A stretch of DNA of 64,000 nucleotides from Bradyrhizobium jicamae (GTDB taxonomy: Bacteria > Pseudomonadota > Alphaproteobacteria > Rhizobiales > Xanthobacteraceae). Position numbers and translations under genes: made by a program. The notes beneath the pieces were generated by a model that ran no database searches, was not told the DNA's origin, and saw nothing but the letters and a program-made list of their open reading frames with translations. Of this stretch, positions 40,129-50,200 are shown one piece after another (position 1 is the first letter of the stretch; every line of letters begins with the position of its first letter). Location: positions 186,001-250,000 of the forward strand of contig NZ_JAFCJX010000010.1 of assembly GCF_018130695.1 (NCBI RefSeq), in the 5' to 3' direction.

Positions 40129-41379
40129 CTAGCGCGCTGTGCTCGGCGCAATCGTCGGCGAATGCACATGTTCGGGCCGCGCACCGAGCCCGATGAAGCG
40201 CGCGGTGAGACCCTGCAGCCACGGGATCGCTGTGACCAGCCGCAGCGGCAATGGCACGGTCAGCGGTTGATTGCCGCCCTTCAGAGCCATCGTGATGATG
40301 TTGTTCTGCGCGATCACCTGCACGCGCTGCGTCAGCCGCACCGGAAACTCGCGGCGCTTGCGCACGGCATCGAGCTCCTCTTCCGACGGACAACCCTTCG
40401 CAAGCTTCGCCGCCAACAGATTTGCCGTGGCGACGGCATCCTGCACCGCGAGATTGACGCCGACGCCACCGACCGGCGACATCGCATGCGCGGCATCGCC
40501 GATGCAGAGCAGGCCCGGCCGCGTCCAGCGCGGCAGACGGTTGATCGCAACCGTCAGCAGCTTGACGTCGTCCCAGCTCTTCACTTCGGCAATGCCCGAT
40601 TTCAGCACCGGCGCCATCCGCACGACGTCGTCGAGCAGCGCGGGCAGCCCCCTCGCCTTCACCGCCTCATATTGTCCCTTGGCGATGACATAGGCGCATT
40701 GCCAGTAGTCGCCGCGATCAAACGTCACCATCATCTTGCCGGGATCGACACGCGCGAACACGTTCTCGGTCTCATTGGGACGGCGACCCGCGCGGAACCA
40801 CAGCACGTCCATGGGCGCACCGATTTCCTCGACTTCAAGGCCGGCACGTTCACGCACCGTGGAATGACGGCCGTCGCAGGCAACAGTGAGATCCGCCTCG
40901 ATCTCGATCGGTCCATCCGGCGTCATCGCGCGCACGCCGGCGATTGTGTCGCCGCGGCGGATCAGATCGGTCGCCTCGGCGCTCATCATCACCTTGAGCG
41001 AAGCAAAGCGCTTGCCGGCCTCGCGCAGGAAATTGAGAAAATCCCATTGCGGCATGAAGGCGATGAAATTGTGCTTGACCTTGAGCCGGCTGAGGTCGGC
41101 AACCCGCACCGAGACGCCGCCGAAGATGCCATCCATCTTCTGCAACTCCTGATGCGGCAGCTTGAGGAATCCGTCGATCAGCCCGAGTTCGTCCATCACC
41201 TGCAGGGTCGAGGGATGCACGGTGTCGCCGCGGAAATCGCGGAAGAAGTCGGCGTGCTTCTCCAGCACGACGACGTCGACGCCGGCGCGTCCGAGGAGAT
41301 AGCCGAGCATCATTCCCGCCGGTCCGCCGCCGACCACGCAGCAGCGCACCTTCATCGTCCGCAGATTGCTGACATCCAT
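40129..41379 (-). CDS. FAD-dependent aromatic monooxygenase-type oxidoreductase
   Basis: 416 residues of the UbiH/PHBH class: GGGPAGMM at 17-24 binding ADP, a mid-chain VACDGRHSTVRERAG (DG motif) and GLLCIGDAAHAMSPVGGVGVNLAVQDA binding the ribityl part. Such enzymes hydroxylate aromatic or quinone rings using NAD(P)H and O2. It is not clearly a ubiquinone-pathway gene by context. It stands alone. Confidence 0.9.
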   Translation of the reverse strand: MDVSNLRTMKVRCCVVGGGPAGMMLGYLLGRAGVDVVVLEKHADFFRDFRGDTVHPSTLQVMDELGLIDGFLKLPHQELQKMDGIFGGVSVRVADLSRLKVKHNFIAFMPQWDFLNFLREAGKRFASLKVMMSAEATDLIRRGDTIAGVRAMTPDGPIEIEADLTVACDGRHSTVRERAGLEVEEIGAPMDVLWFRAGRRPNETENVFARVDPGKMMVTFDRGDYWQCAYVIAKGQYEAVKARGLPALLDDVVRMAPVLKSGIAEVKSWDDVKLLTVAINRLPRWTRPGLLCIGDAAHAMSPVGGVGVNLAVQDAVATANLLAAKLAKGCPSEEELDAVRKRREFPVRLTQRVQVIAQNNIITMALKGGNQPLTVPLPLRLVTAIPWLQGLTARFIGLGARPEHVHSPTIAPSTAR

Positions 41380-41453
41380 GGTCCGGCCCTCACCGCTGAT
41401 CCGATCCTGGCGATGGATTGTAACGCCAATCGGACGAAGATGGAGAACCTAGT

Positions 41454-42953
41454 CTAGCGCCGGAACGTCTTGATCTCCGACACGCTGCCGTCGCGGTAGG
41501 TCAGTTCCACCGAGATCGACTGAGTATTGGGCGCAAGCTTCATGTAGAGCGGCATCCCTGCCGAGATCGCGGTGGGATCCCTCGGGTCGCACGGCGGCAG
41601 CTTCAGCACCTTGTCCGGCACCGCGCTGTCGATGCCGATCCGTGCTTCGCGGATCGCACAGCGATACGACACCAGATGGGTGTAATAGACCAGGAGCCCG
41701 TTGAACTCGCGATAGGACAGCCAGCTCGTCGCGGTCATGTCGAGGATCTTGCGCTGGTCGCGGATCAGCGCGGCCTCCGGATCGAACTTGATCGGGAACG
41801 GCCCCTGCATCTCGCCCTGAGTGTCGACATAGCGCAGCTGGATGGTGCCCGCCTGGACATCGGCCGGCAGCTCGATCGAGGGATTGGGCATCCGCTTGCG
41901 GGTGCGCGGATCGAGCGTGTCGATGAAACCGGTCTCGCGGTAATCGCCGGCATCGCCCATCCGCCAAGAGATGCCGAGCGTCGGGTCGGCAATCGAGAAC
42001 ACCACGGTCCAGCCGCCATTGTGGCGCGAGAAGCTCGCGATCGGCGCATTGATGGAATCTTCCTTCGGGACCTTCAGCACCGAGACCGGCGGCAGCGCCG
42101 CCACCTGTTGCGGCGGCGCGGCGGGCTTGGCCGCGTCAGTCGGCCCCTTCGTAGCACCGTTGAGGAAGACGTCATCGACCATCTGGTCGAAATAGACCGG
42201 GATCTGCTTGTGCTTCACGGTCTCGGCCATCTCGCTGACCAAGCGGCGCGTGCGCTGCGCGACCTGCACGAGATTTTCGCCGGGCTGCAGCAGCTCCTTG
42301 GCGAAGGTGCGCGTGAACACCGAATTGGGATTGGCATCGTCGTTCGAGAGACGGTCGAGCGCGGTCTGGCGGGGACCTGCCGAAAACACCGAGAACACGC
42401 CCTCCGGCAATTGCGTCATCGGCGCCAGGCCGCCGCCGCCGGCGACGGCGCGGGTGCCTGATCGCTCGAATGGATTGTTGCGGCAGGCATCGAACACCAG
42501 GATCGCGGTGCGCACCTTCTTGTTCTGCATCCGCTCGATGACGCGGTCGGCCAGCACCGAGGCGTCGCGGACCAGCTCTTCCTGGCCTTCGGTCGCGGCC
42601 GGCACGTCGGTCGGCAGCAGGAAATTCTGGCCGGCGATCTCAAAGCCGTGGCCAGCGTAGAAGAAGAACGCGGTGTCGCCGGGCCCGACCGCCCTGTCGA
42701 ACGCCAGCAGCGTCTCGGAAAAGGCCTGCCGGTTCAGGTTCTCGGCGACCATCACGGAGAAGCCAAGCTGCTTCAGCGTATCGCCCATGGTGCGGGCATC
42801 GTTGACCGCCTTCTGCAGCTTCGGGACGTTCCTGTAGTCGTTGTTGCCGATCACCAGCGCAACGCGCTTTTGAGCCACGGCCGGAGCCGCCCAGACGAGC
42901 ACCGCCGCCACAATTGCGGTTGCCGAAGTCAGTCTCGAGAGCCAGCGCGTCAT
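41454..42953 (-). CDS. Secreted caspase-fold (C14) protein
   Basis: 499 residues from MTRWLSRLTSATAIV, with a signal peptide ending APAVAQ. The C14 catalytic domain has H102 (FYAGHGFEI) and C157 (VFDACRNNP), both intact, plus the start strand KRVALVIGNNDY. The roughly 250 C-terminal residues are not recognised; they look like beta-rich domains. Bacterial caspase-like proteins cleave after basic or acidic residues, and periplasmic ones are poorly known. A frame open to 43079 lacks signal character. Confidence 0.88.
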   Translation of the reverse strand: MTRWLSRLTSATAIVAAVLVWAAPAVAQKRVALVIGNNDYRNVPKLQKAVNDARTMGDTLKQLGFSVMVAENLNRQAFSETLLAFDRAVGPGDTAFFFYAGHGFEIAGQNFLLPTDVPAATEGQEELVRDASVLADRVIERMQNKKVRTAILVFDACRNNPFERSGTRAVAGGGGLAPMTQLPEGVFSVFSAGPRQTALDRLSNDDANPNSVFTRTFAKELLQPGENLVQVAQRTRRLVSEMAETVKHKQIPVYFDQMVDDVFLNGATKGPTDAAKPAAPPQQVAALPPVSVLKVPKEDSINAPIASFSRHNGGWTVVFSIADPTLGISWRMGDAGDYRETGFIDTLDPRTRKRMPNPSIELPADVQAGTIQLRYVDTQGEMQGPFPIKFDPEAALIRDQRKILDMTATSWLSYREFNGLLVYYTHLVSYRCAIREARIGIDSAVPDKVLKLPPCDPRDPTAISAGMPLYMKLAPNTQSISVELTYRDGSVSEIKTFRR

Positions 42954-43168
42954 CCTGTTCCCCGCAAAATATTCCCCGCAAAATACCGTTGCGGCCGCCA
43001 AGGCTAAGGCCGCCGGATAATAGTCGAAATGGCGGCCGGGACGGTTCAATTTCGGCAGCCATTCGTGCGCGCAATGCAAACCGCGTTCTTGCGGGATTGC
43101 GAAAGAATCCCGCGCAGCTTAAGCCGGGATATGATTCCCGCCTGTTGCAACGCCGCGTTGAAAAACTG

Positions 43169-43783
43169 ATGTCGAAGAAGATGATCAAGCCCGGTCCCGA
43201 CCTGCTGGCGCAGGTCAACCAGGCGTTTCTCGACTACGGCTATGGCGGGCTGTCGATGGTCACGCTGGCCAAGACCTGCGGCTTCACCCAGCGCGCGCTC
43301 TATTACTATTTCGGCAACAAGGAAGAGGCGTTCCGCGCGGTGATCGCCTGGCGGCATGTCGAGGATGTCGGGCTCGCGTTCGAGGCTGGACGAGCCGTGC
43401 GCGCCAAGCGCGGCGGCGCGCTCGACATCATCGCCACGATCCTGGACGTGCGCTACGGCGAAACCCGTCGCCGCCTGACCCATTCGCCGCACACCGTCGA
43501 GCTCAACGCCGAGGCCTTCAAGCGCTGCCGCGACCTGATGATCACGTCCGCGGTGACGTTCCAGAACGATCTGGAAACCCTGATTCTCGACCTCGAAGCC
43601 AGCCGCCTGCTGAAGCTCAATGGCCGGTTCACGGCGGCGCAGGTCGCGCAGGCGCTGGCTGATGGCGGGCGGGCGGTCAACCAGGCCCTGCCCCCGATCG
43701 CCCGTGAGGACTTTACGGCCCGCTACCGCCAGATGACCGCGATGGTCCTGTACGGCTGCGCCGCCATGCCCCGGCGCAAGTAA
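43169..43783 (+). CDS. TetR-family transcriptional regulator
   Basis: About 204 residues with the TetR DNA-binding domain (YGYGGLSMVTLAKTCGFTQRALYYYFGNKEEAFRAVI at about 23-60) and a helical ligand-binding part. The start ATG at 43169 gives MSKKMIKPGPDLLAQ; an upstream frame is open but not protein-like. It is divergent from the caspase gene with about 215 bases between them, so it may regulate that gene, but no operator is obvious. Confidence 0.82.
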   Translation: MSKKMIKPGPDLLAQVNQAFLDYGYGGLSMVTLAKTCGFTQRALYYYFGNKEEAFRAVIAWRHVEDVGLAFEAGRAVRAKRGGALDIIATILDVRYGETRRRLTHSPHTVELNAEAFKRCRDLMITSAVTFQNDLETLILDLEASRLLKLNGRFTAAQVAQALADGGRAVNQALPPIAREDFTARYRQMTAMVLYGCAAMPRRK

Positions 43784-43949
43784 AGAAGCGCGGCACGCCG
43801 TTCGGTACCACGGTGTCTGTTCCCTACAGGTAAGAAAAAACCGTCCGCAGGCGGCTTGTGGGTTTGCGCCTCCGTTGTGTCTATGGATGTCTGGACCGTT
43901 TCACCCTACGCATGTACGAAGGGCCGCTTCCGCAACCCAAGCGAGTTCC

Positions 43950-44072
43950 ATGAAACGCCTGCTCCGTAACCGCGCCGTGATCGCCCTGCTCGTGCTCGCG
44001 CTTGTGCTCGGCGCCCTGCTGGTCCTGTCCGATGACGGCCTGTCCCGGCATTTCAAGTATTCGTTCTTCTAA
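43950..44072 (+). CDS. 40-aa single-pass membrane peptide at the head of an acylation cassette
   Basis: MKRLLRNRAVIALLVLAL followed by more hydrophobic residues and a short periplasm-like tail (DDGLSRHFKYSFF). The stop TAA shares its A with the ATG of the next gene (TAATG), so the two are translationally coupled. Basic residues precede the helix, giving an N-in orientation. It is too short for a family assignment but is clearly positioned as part of a three-gene unit. Confidence 0.6.
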   Translation: MKRLLRNRAVIALLVLALVLGALLVLSDDGLSRHFKYSFF

Positions 44073-45106
44073 TGCGCGGTTTTCTTGCGCGCGCGGTCCG
44101 CGTGTTCGTCTTCATTGCGATCGTCGAGGTGCTTTGCCTGGGCTTCGGCGTGCTTTCCATCCGACGAGGCAACGCCTTCCTGCTCTATTATCCGTCCCTG
44201 TTCACCGCGATGAACAATGAGCAGATCAATCGGGAGAAAACCGCGCCTTCGACCGGCTGGCCAAAGGATACCGCGCCACGGAAGCAGCCGACCCATCAAG
44301 CGACGACCTGTGGCGCTGCCATGGGCGGCTCATTCACCTACGGAGACGACGTCGAGGACTCAGACACCTGGCCGTATCTGCTGGGCCGCAAGCTCGGCTG
44401 CGACGTCGACAATCTCGGCGCCTCCGGCTTCGGCATCGATCAATCTGTTCTCCACTATCAGGCATTGAGCCGCCATGACGCGTTCGTCATCTTCGGGATC
44501 ACGTCCGTGATGTTTACCGCCGATGCCGCCGCGTCCTGGACGTTCTACAGCAAAGCGGTCGACAACCTGCCGCTTCCGGCACTGACGAAGCCGCGTTTCC
44601 TGCTCGAGGGGGATGCTCTGATCTTGAAGCCGAGGCCGCCTTCACTTCGGAGCGCCATTGCAGAGTATCACGACGACGACATCTTTCGCCGCGAATGGAC
44701 TCCGCTCCAATTCCCGTTCTCGTGGCACATTGCACGCGCTGTCTACCAGCGGGCCTTCATACCTCGTCTCTCGGACGACAACGTGATGAACCAGCGAGAG
44801 ACATCCAAAGCCATGCGCAAGCTCGGCTGGCGCATTCTCCAGACCTACCGCGGATCGGCTCAACCCGTCGTCTTCATGATCCCGAGTCCCGATGAGGTCG
44901 AGATCAAACCCGACATCATCGCCGAGGCGCGTTCAGCACTGCCGTCCATGTGCCTGGTCGACCCTTCGCCAGCCCTCACCCACCTCGCCGCCGAGATCGG
45001 CACGGTGCGGATGCGGACAAGGACGGGGCATTTCAGCCCCGAGGGCAACGCCGTTCTTGCCGAAGAACTGGCCGCAGGTCTCGCCCGTTGCGGCATTCAC
45101 CCATGA
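44072..45106 (+). CDS. SGNH-hydrolase-like membrane-anchored protein
   Basis: 344 residues: N-terminal membrane anchor (VFVFIAIVEVLCLGFGV), then an SGNH-like domain with GGSFTYGDDVED (Ser87, block I), NLGASGFGIDQ (block II/III region) and a C-terminal block V GHFSPEGNAVLAEEL with His. The next gene is an acyltransferase 3, and such pairs O-acylate surface glycans. The catalytic Asp expected two or three residues before the His is not obvious, so activity as an esterase or acetyl-transfer partner is uncertain. Confidence 0.7.
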   Translation: MRGFLARAVRVFVFIAIVEVLCLGFGVLSIRRGNAFLLYYPSLFTAMNNEQINREKTAPSTGWPKDTAPRKQPTHQATTCGAAMGGSFTYGDDVEDSDTWPYLLGRKLGCDVDNLGASGFGIDQSVLHYQALSRHDAFVIFGITSVMFTADAAASWTFYSKAVDNLPLPALTKPRFLLEGDALILKPRPPSLRSAIAEYHDDDIFRREWTPLQFPFSWHIARAVYQRAFIPRLSDDNVMNQRETSKAMRKLGWRILQTYRGSAQPVVFMIPSPDEVEIKPDIIAEARSALPSMCLVDPSPALTHLAAEIGTVRMRTRTGHFSPEGNAVLAEELAAGLARCGIHP

Positions 45107-46164
45107 GCGAACGCGTTGCATCGCTGGACTTCCTGCGCGGGACCGCAGCACTCGCCGTCGCCGTCCCGCACTTCCTGATGGCTCACGAGATCGCACCTGC
45201 CGCCGCCGAAACGATCTCGATCCTTGGTGTCGAGATCTTCTTCGTCCTCTCCGGCTACGTGCTGGCACCGCAGATCCTGTTCGTGACGACGGAACGACCG
45301 AGCCTGCGCAACCTCGGCATCTTTTGGGTGCGGCGCTGGATGCGCACCGTGCCACCTTATCTCATCGCGCTGGTGCTGACCTCGATCACCGCGCACCGGC
45401 TCCTCAGCATGGATTTCGTCCGTTACGCACTCTACCTGCAGAACCTTTTCCACCAGGCCAACGCATCGGATTATTTCCCGATCGCCTGGAGCCTGTCGGT
45501 CGAGGAATGGTTCTACATCACCTTCCCGCTTACCGTACTCCTCGTCGGCGCGCTCGCCGGGCGGAAGGTGCTGCTCGCGGCCGCGCTCTTCATTGCCGCC
45601 ATCACGCTCGCCCGTACGACGCTTGGTGACGACGCGCACTGGGGTGCCGAGGTCCGCCGCATCGTCGCATTCCGCGTCGACGCGATTGCGTGGGGCTTCC
45701 TGCTCTATCTTGCCGTCAACCGGACGCGCCTGATGATGTTCATGACGCCGGTTCGGTCCGCACTGCTGCTCGCCGTCACTGCGGCCATGGCGATCGGCCT
45801 CACCGGATATCTCGCCGGCCACCCAAGCCGCGCGATCGAATTTGCCTTCCCGTTCTATGCCAGCGGCCTCGGTGCGGCGGCGATCATCGCATCGCTCGCG
45901 GTCTCCAGGCATTTCGAGACCAATCCGATCCTGACAACCTCCGGACTCACGCTCGGACGCATCTCGTACTCGGTCTATCTGTTCCACCCGCTCGTGCTGT
46001 CGGCGCTCTCGCGCTTTTCGGGTCTCCCTTGGCCGTTCGCCCTAGCCGTTTTTCTCGCGGCCAGTTGCGCGGTCGCAGGCCTGATGGCCGCAGCCGTCGA
46101 GGCGCCCATCCTCAGCGCGCGACCGGGTTATTGGCAGCCACTGACGCATCTGAAGGCCGTATGA
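45103..46164 (+). CDS. Acyltransferase 3 (OafA/YrhL-type) membrane protein
   Basis: 353 residues with about ten membrane helices and the acyltransferase 3 signature: LDFLRGTAALAVAVPH (with His23), then FFVLSGYVL, SLSVEEWFYITFPL and the late GRISYSVYLFHP. These enzymes move acyl groups, often acetyl, across the membrane onto polysaccharide. It overlaps the SGNH gene by ATGA. The target glycan is not predictable from this window. Confidence 0.9.
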   Translation: MSERVASLDFLRGTAALAVAVPHFLMAHEIAPAAAETISILGVEIFFVLSGYVLAPQILFVTTERPSLRNLGIFWVRRWMRTVPPYLIALVLTSITAHRLLSMDFVRYALYLQNLFHQANASDYFPIAWSLSVEEWFYITFPLTVLLVGALAGRKVLLAAALFIAAITLARTTLGDDAHWGAEVRRIVAFRVDAIAWGFLLYLAVNRTRLMMFMTPVRSALLLAVTAAMAIGLTGYLAGHPSRAIEFAFPFYASGLGAAAIIASLAVSRHFETNPILTTSGLTLGRISYSVYLFHPLVLSALSRFSGLPWPFALAVFLAASCAVAGLMAAAVEAPILSARPGYWQPLTHLKAV

Positions 46165-46478
46165 TTGACCGGCACGTTGGCGTCCGCCGCAAGTTCCCAT
46201 AGAGCGGCGACCTCTCCAGGTTCATCGAAAGGCCGACGCCCGGCACGACCATGAGCCGGCAGTCCGGCATCTCCGCCAGATCGGCCCCTCCAGCCCTTTC
46301 AGCCCCTGTCGGCCCCCTTCGACGTCTCACGCCCCAACCGGGGCTGTTTCTTCACGTGACCTCCGTTTCACAATTTGCTATCATATGTGAAATAGATGAC
46401 AGACGTGGGCCGGCCGATCGGTCATGGTTCGGTTGCCGGCCCCTTCAAGCCGCGATCGACCGAAGCGAGCCCTCAGGC
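46165..46478. other. Intergenic region upstream of the AraC-type gene
   Basis: About 310 bases. A C-rich tract (46270-46340) contains the small hairpin GCCCCAACCGGGGC at 46331-46344, close to a terminator but with only a short T run after it. The inverted repeat at 46366-46392 is listed separately. No gene is visible. Confidence 0.4.
46366..46392. promoter_or_regulatory. Inverted repeat TTTCACA-N13-TGTGAAA upstream of the AraC-type gene
   Basis: Perfect 7-bp arms separated by 13 bases, about 87 bases before the AraC start, in a locally AT-rich stretch. Candidate binding site for the AraC protein itself or another dimeric factor. Confidence 0.45.
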
Positions 46479-47180
46479 ATGATGAAGCATTTCAGCGCCG
46501 ACATCGCTCCCGCGCGCGAGGAGCATCGGGCACATCCCGTTCCGACCGCGCAAGCCGGTCTTCCAACGCTGCTCGGCGCCTGCTTCGCCGATCTGAAGCA
46601 GACCGCTGACGATACCGATGCGGCGGCCAATGCGCCGTTGATCCGGGCGATGACCGAGCTTGCATTGATCGAACGCGGCGCGCTCAGGCCCGGCAGCCGG
46701 CGCGGCCAAAAGGCGCTACGCGTCGCCCGCTTGTCGATGGCGCACCGCCTGATCGCTCGGCATCTGGCAGAGCCGGCGCTGTCGCCAGCCATGGTCGCCA
46801 ACCTGCTCGGCATCTCGCTGCGCCATCTCCACGTGCTGTTCGAGGCGGCGGAGATGAGCTTTTCGGAGACCGTGACGGCGATGCGAATCCGCGAGAGCTG
46901 CCGGCTGCTCCGCGAGGCGCCGGAGCGAGCGATCGCCGATATCGCCCAGGATTGCGGCTTCGAGAGCCTTGCCACCTTCTATCGCGCCTTCAAGGCGGCC
47001 GAAGCCACGACGCCGCGCGACTACCGCGCGCGAGGCTCTCTGCGCGACGGACAGCACCCTGACCGCTTCACGATGCATTCGACAATGACACCGCCGATGG
47101 CCGCACCTGATGCGGAACAATCACACACGCTCGGAAACACAACGCTACAATCGTCCAAATCGATAGCCTGCGCGGATTGA
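46479..47180 (+). CDS. AraC-family transcriptional regulator
   Basis: About 233 residues. The C-terminal part holds the double helix-turn-helix: LSPAMVANLLGISLRHLHVLFEAAEMSFSETVTAMRI and the second helix pair AIADIAQDCGFESLATFYRAFKAAEATTPRDYR. The N-terminal domain is short (about 100 residues) and unlike a cupin sensor, so the ligand is unknown. The start at ATG 46479 is most plausible. The autotransporter follows on the same strand after 63 bases, suggesting a regulatory link. Confidence 0.82.
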   Translation: MMKHFSADIAPAREEHRAHPVPTAQAGLPTLLGACFADLKQTADDTDAAANAPLIRAMTELALIERGALRPGSRRGQKALRVARLSMAHRLIARHLAEPALSPAMVANLLGISLRHLHVLFEAAEMSFSETVTAMRIRESCRLLREAPERAIADIAQDCGFESLATFYRAFKAAEATTPRDYRARGSLRDGQHPDRFTMHSTMTPPMAAPDAEQSHTLGNTTLQSSKSIACAD

Positions 47181-47243
47181 GAAGACGCCCCACCGGCGTT
47201 GCGTCAAAACCTTCCGGCGACGAGGACGTGTGGGGCGGGAATC

Positions 47244-50200
47244 ATGATGGGCATCGGCGGCAGGCTGACGATGTGGCGCGGCGCGCTGCTGGGGTCGGTC
47301 TCTCTGGCCGCAATCGGCTGCGCGTCCGGGGCGCAGGCCGCTTGCTCGGGCCTGGGCACCGGCAACGTGCTCTGCGACGCCGCCAACCCGGTCGGCGGGC
47401 ACCTTAGCGCGACCTACTCGGGCGACCTCACAGTCACCGTCAACGCCGGCGCCGGAATTACCGACGGCGCGACCGTGAGCGCCTCCGGCAGCATCACCTT
47501 CAACCACAACGATCCCGCTGGCATCACGTCTTCTTCCATCTACGACGGGCTCCAGTTCTTGGGAAACAGCGGGATCACCTACACAGGATCGGCTGACGTC
47601 ACGGCCACCGGGTACGCGATCAATGTCTCATCGAGCAGCGGTTTGGTCTCGATCACGCAAAGCGCCGGGACGATCACGGGTGGCACCGGCATCCAGGTCA
47701 TGAGCAGCGGACCGGGCGGCAGCGTCAACATCAACACGGTCGGAAGCCAGATCGTAGCAGCCGGCCTGGGAATCTACGTTCTGACCGACGGTCCCCAATC
47801 CGACGTCACGATCGCGACAGACGGCGTCAGCGGTGGCACGTACACGGTCGGCAGCGGGATCTACGTCCGGATGGGACAGAGCTTCCACACTGCGCGCAAT
47901 CTTTCCGTCACGACCAACGGCGCCGTCACCGGCGGCATTTATCTCCAGAACGGGGGCGTCGGCACCATCGATCTCACCACCAACGCGAGCGTCGCTGGGG
48001 GGATCTTCGTCCAGGGCAACAACTCAGCCAACACCAGCGCATTCACGGTCAAGCTCAATCAGGATGTCAGCGGCGCCGTCAGCTTGCAGAACTACGGCAC
48101 CGGCACCACGACGATCCGGACCAAGGGCATCACGGACGGGACCCTTTCGGTTACTGCCTCCGGAGGAGCCAATAACAGCCTCGTCGTTGACGGCGCCATT
48201 ACCAAGGGCAGCGGCCCCGACTCGTTCTATGGCGGAGGCCTGGCGGGCGTCGGCTTTGGTAGCGCCAGTGGCACCAATACCATAACCTTCAATGGCGACA
48301 TTTCCGGAACCTTCGACGCAAGAACTTCTGTCGTTCACACGTCCAATGGCACCGCTTACGGCCTTGGCGCCGGGCTGGGCAGCACGTCCAGTGACGGCGC
48401 GGCGACACTGAACGCCAACGGATCGATCACAGTCACCGGCATGTCTCGCGCCGGCGACGCCGCTAATGTGACCGGAGCGTCCTTAAGCGCTTACGGTGTG
48501 GTGCCGGTCGATTTCCATCTACATGGCGCGGTGTCGGCGACATCGATCAGTGATACCGCCTCGATGGTCATCGGCATCAGTGTGGCGCAGAACAACCTGA
48601 GCACGGCGAACCTCACGGTCGACGGCGCCGTCACGGCCACCGCGATCGGCACCGGTAGCACCGCCACCGGAATCACAGGCTCAACCGCCAGCTTTCCCCC
48701 GACCATCGTGAACACCGGCACGCTCACCGTGCGCGCCAATGGCGGCGTGACCGCAACCTCGGACGGCGCCGCGACGGGCATCACGCTGAGCCGCGGCAGC
48801 ACCAGATCCACCCTCTTCACCGCAGGCCTCGGTGGCATCGACCTCGTCGCCAAGGGCACCGTGAGCGCCACCTCGACCAGCGCAGCCGCGATCGGCATCA
48901 GCGGCGTCTTCATCAACGCTGTCGACAACGCCGCGACGCTGTCGCTGCGCGCCGAAGGCAATGTCATCGCGAGCGGCCTCGCCGCTGGCAGCTACGGCAT
49001 CTTCGCCCAGCGCGACGGCCTCGGTGACATCAGGATCGACGCGCTGGCCGGCGTTCAAAGCACGGGCATCGGCATCGCCGCATCGCGCTCGTCGGCCGGC
49101 AACATCTTCATCACCACCGGCACTTCCGTCTCGGGCACGACCGGCATTACGACGTCAGGCGGCACCACGACGCTGATCGCCAACGGCACCATCACCGGCA
49201 CCGGCGGCACCGCGGTCCAGTTCGGCGGCACCAACGACGTGCTGCAAATGCAGGCCAGCACCGTCTTCAACGGCAATGTCTTGGGCACCGGGACCAGCAT
49301 CCTGCAACTCGTCGGAAAGTCGGCGGCGAGCTTCGATCTGTCGAAACTCGGCACCGGCGCGCAGTTCTCAGGCTTCTCCAATCTCGCACTCCTCTCGGGC
49401 GCGAACTGGAGCCTCAGCGGCAATTCGAACTTCGCCGGCTCGATCGACGTCGAGGGCGTGTTCACCCTCAACGGCGCAATGCCGAACGCCAGCGTCACGG
49501 TCAGCGCGACCGGCACGCTCGCCGGCAACGGCACCATCGGCGACACCGTCATTAACGGCGGCCTGCTGTCTCCAGGCAATTCGCCCGGCACCATCACGAT
49601 GGCGAGCCTGACCATGACGGCGGCGACAACCTATCTGGTCCAGGTCACCAACACGACCAGCGACAAGGTGATCGTGACAGGCACGGCCAACATCGCCGGC
49701 AATGTCATCGTCGACCCGCTCGAGCGGCTCACCCACAAGGTCACCTACACGATCGTGAGCGCGGGAACGCTGAACGGCACCTACAGCTCGGTGAACCTGC
49801 TGCTCGCCAACAATCTCGCCCGCAATCCGGTGCTGAGCTATGTCGGCAACGACGTTCTGCTGTCGCTCGATCCGGGCCTGCTCTCTCCGGTGCTGCCGAC
49901 AAATGCCGCCACCAACCACAAGAACGTCGCAGGCGCGATCGACAACGCCCTGCTCGGCGGCGCAAGTCTCTCCACCGCGTTCAGCGCGATCTTCAACCCG
50001 TCGGGCGACAATCTGCTGAAGGGCCTGACCCAGCTCTCCGGCGAGACCGCGACCGGATCGCAGCAGACCACCTTCAATGCCATGCACCAGTTCATGGGCA
50101 CGATGCTCGATCCCTTCATCGACGGCCGTGGTGCGACCTCGGCGCCGGCCGGCGCTGTGCCGTATGCTGACGACAATTCATTGGCCTATGCCGCCAAGCG

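Noticed and set aside
40129..41379. Flavoprotein as UbiH of ubiquinone synthesis
   Set aside because: The general fold fits, but the substrate-side motifs and gene context do not support this specific role.
46331..46350. GCCCCAACCGGGGC hairpin as the terminator of the acyltransferase gene
   Set aside because: Only a short, interrupted T run follows, and it lies about 170 bases after the stop codon.
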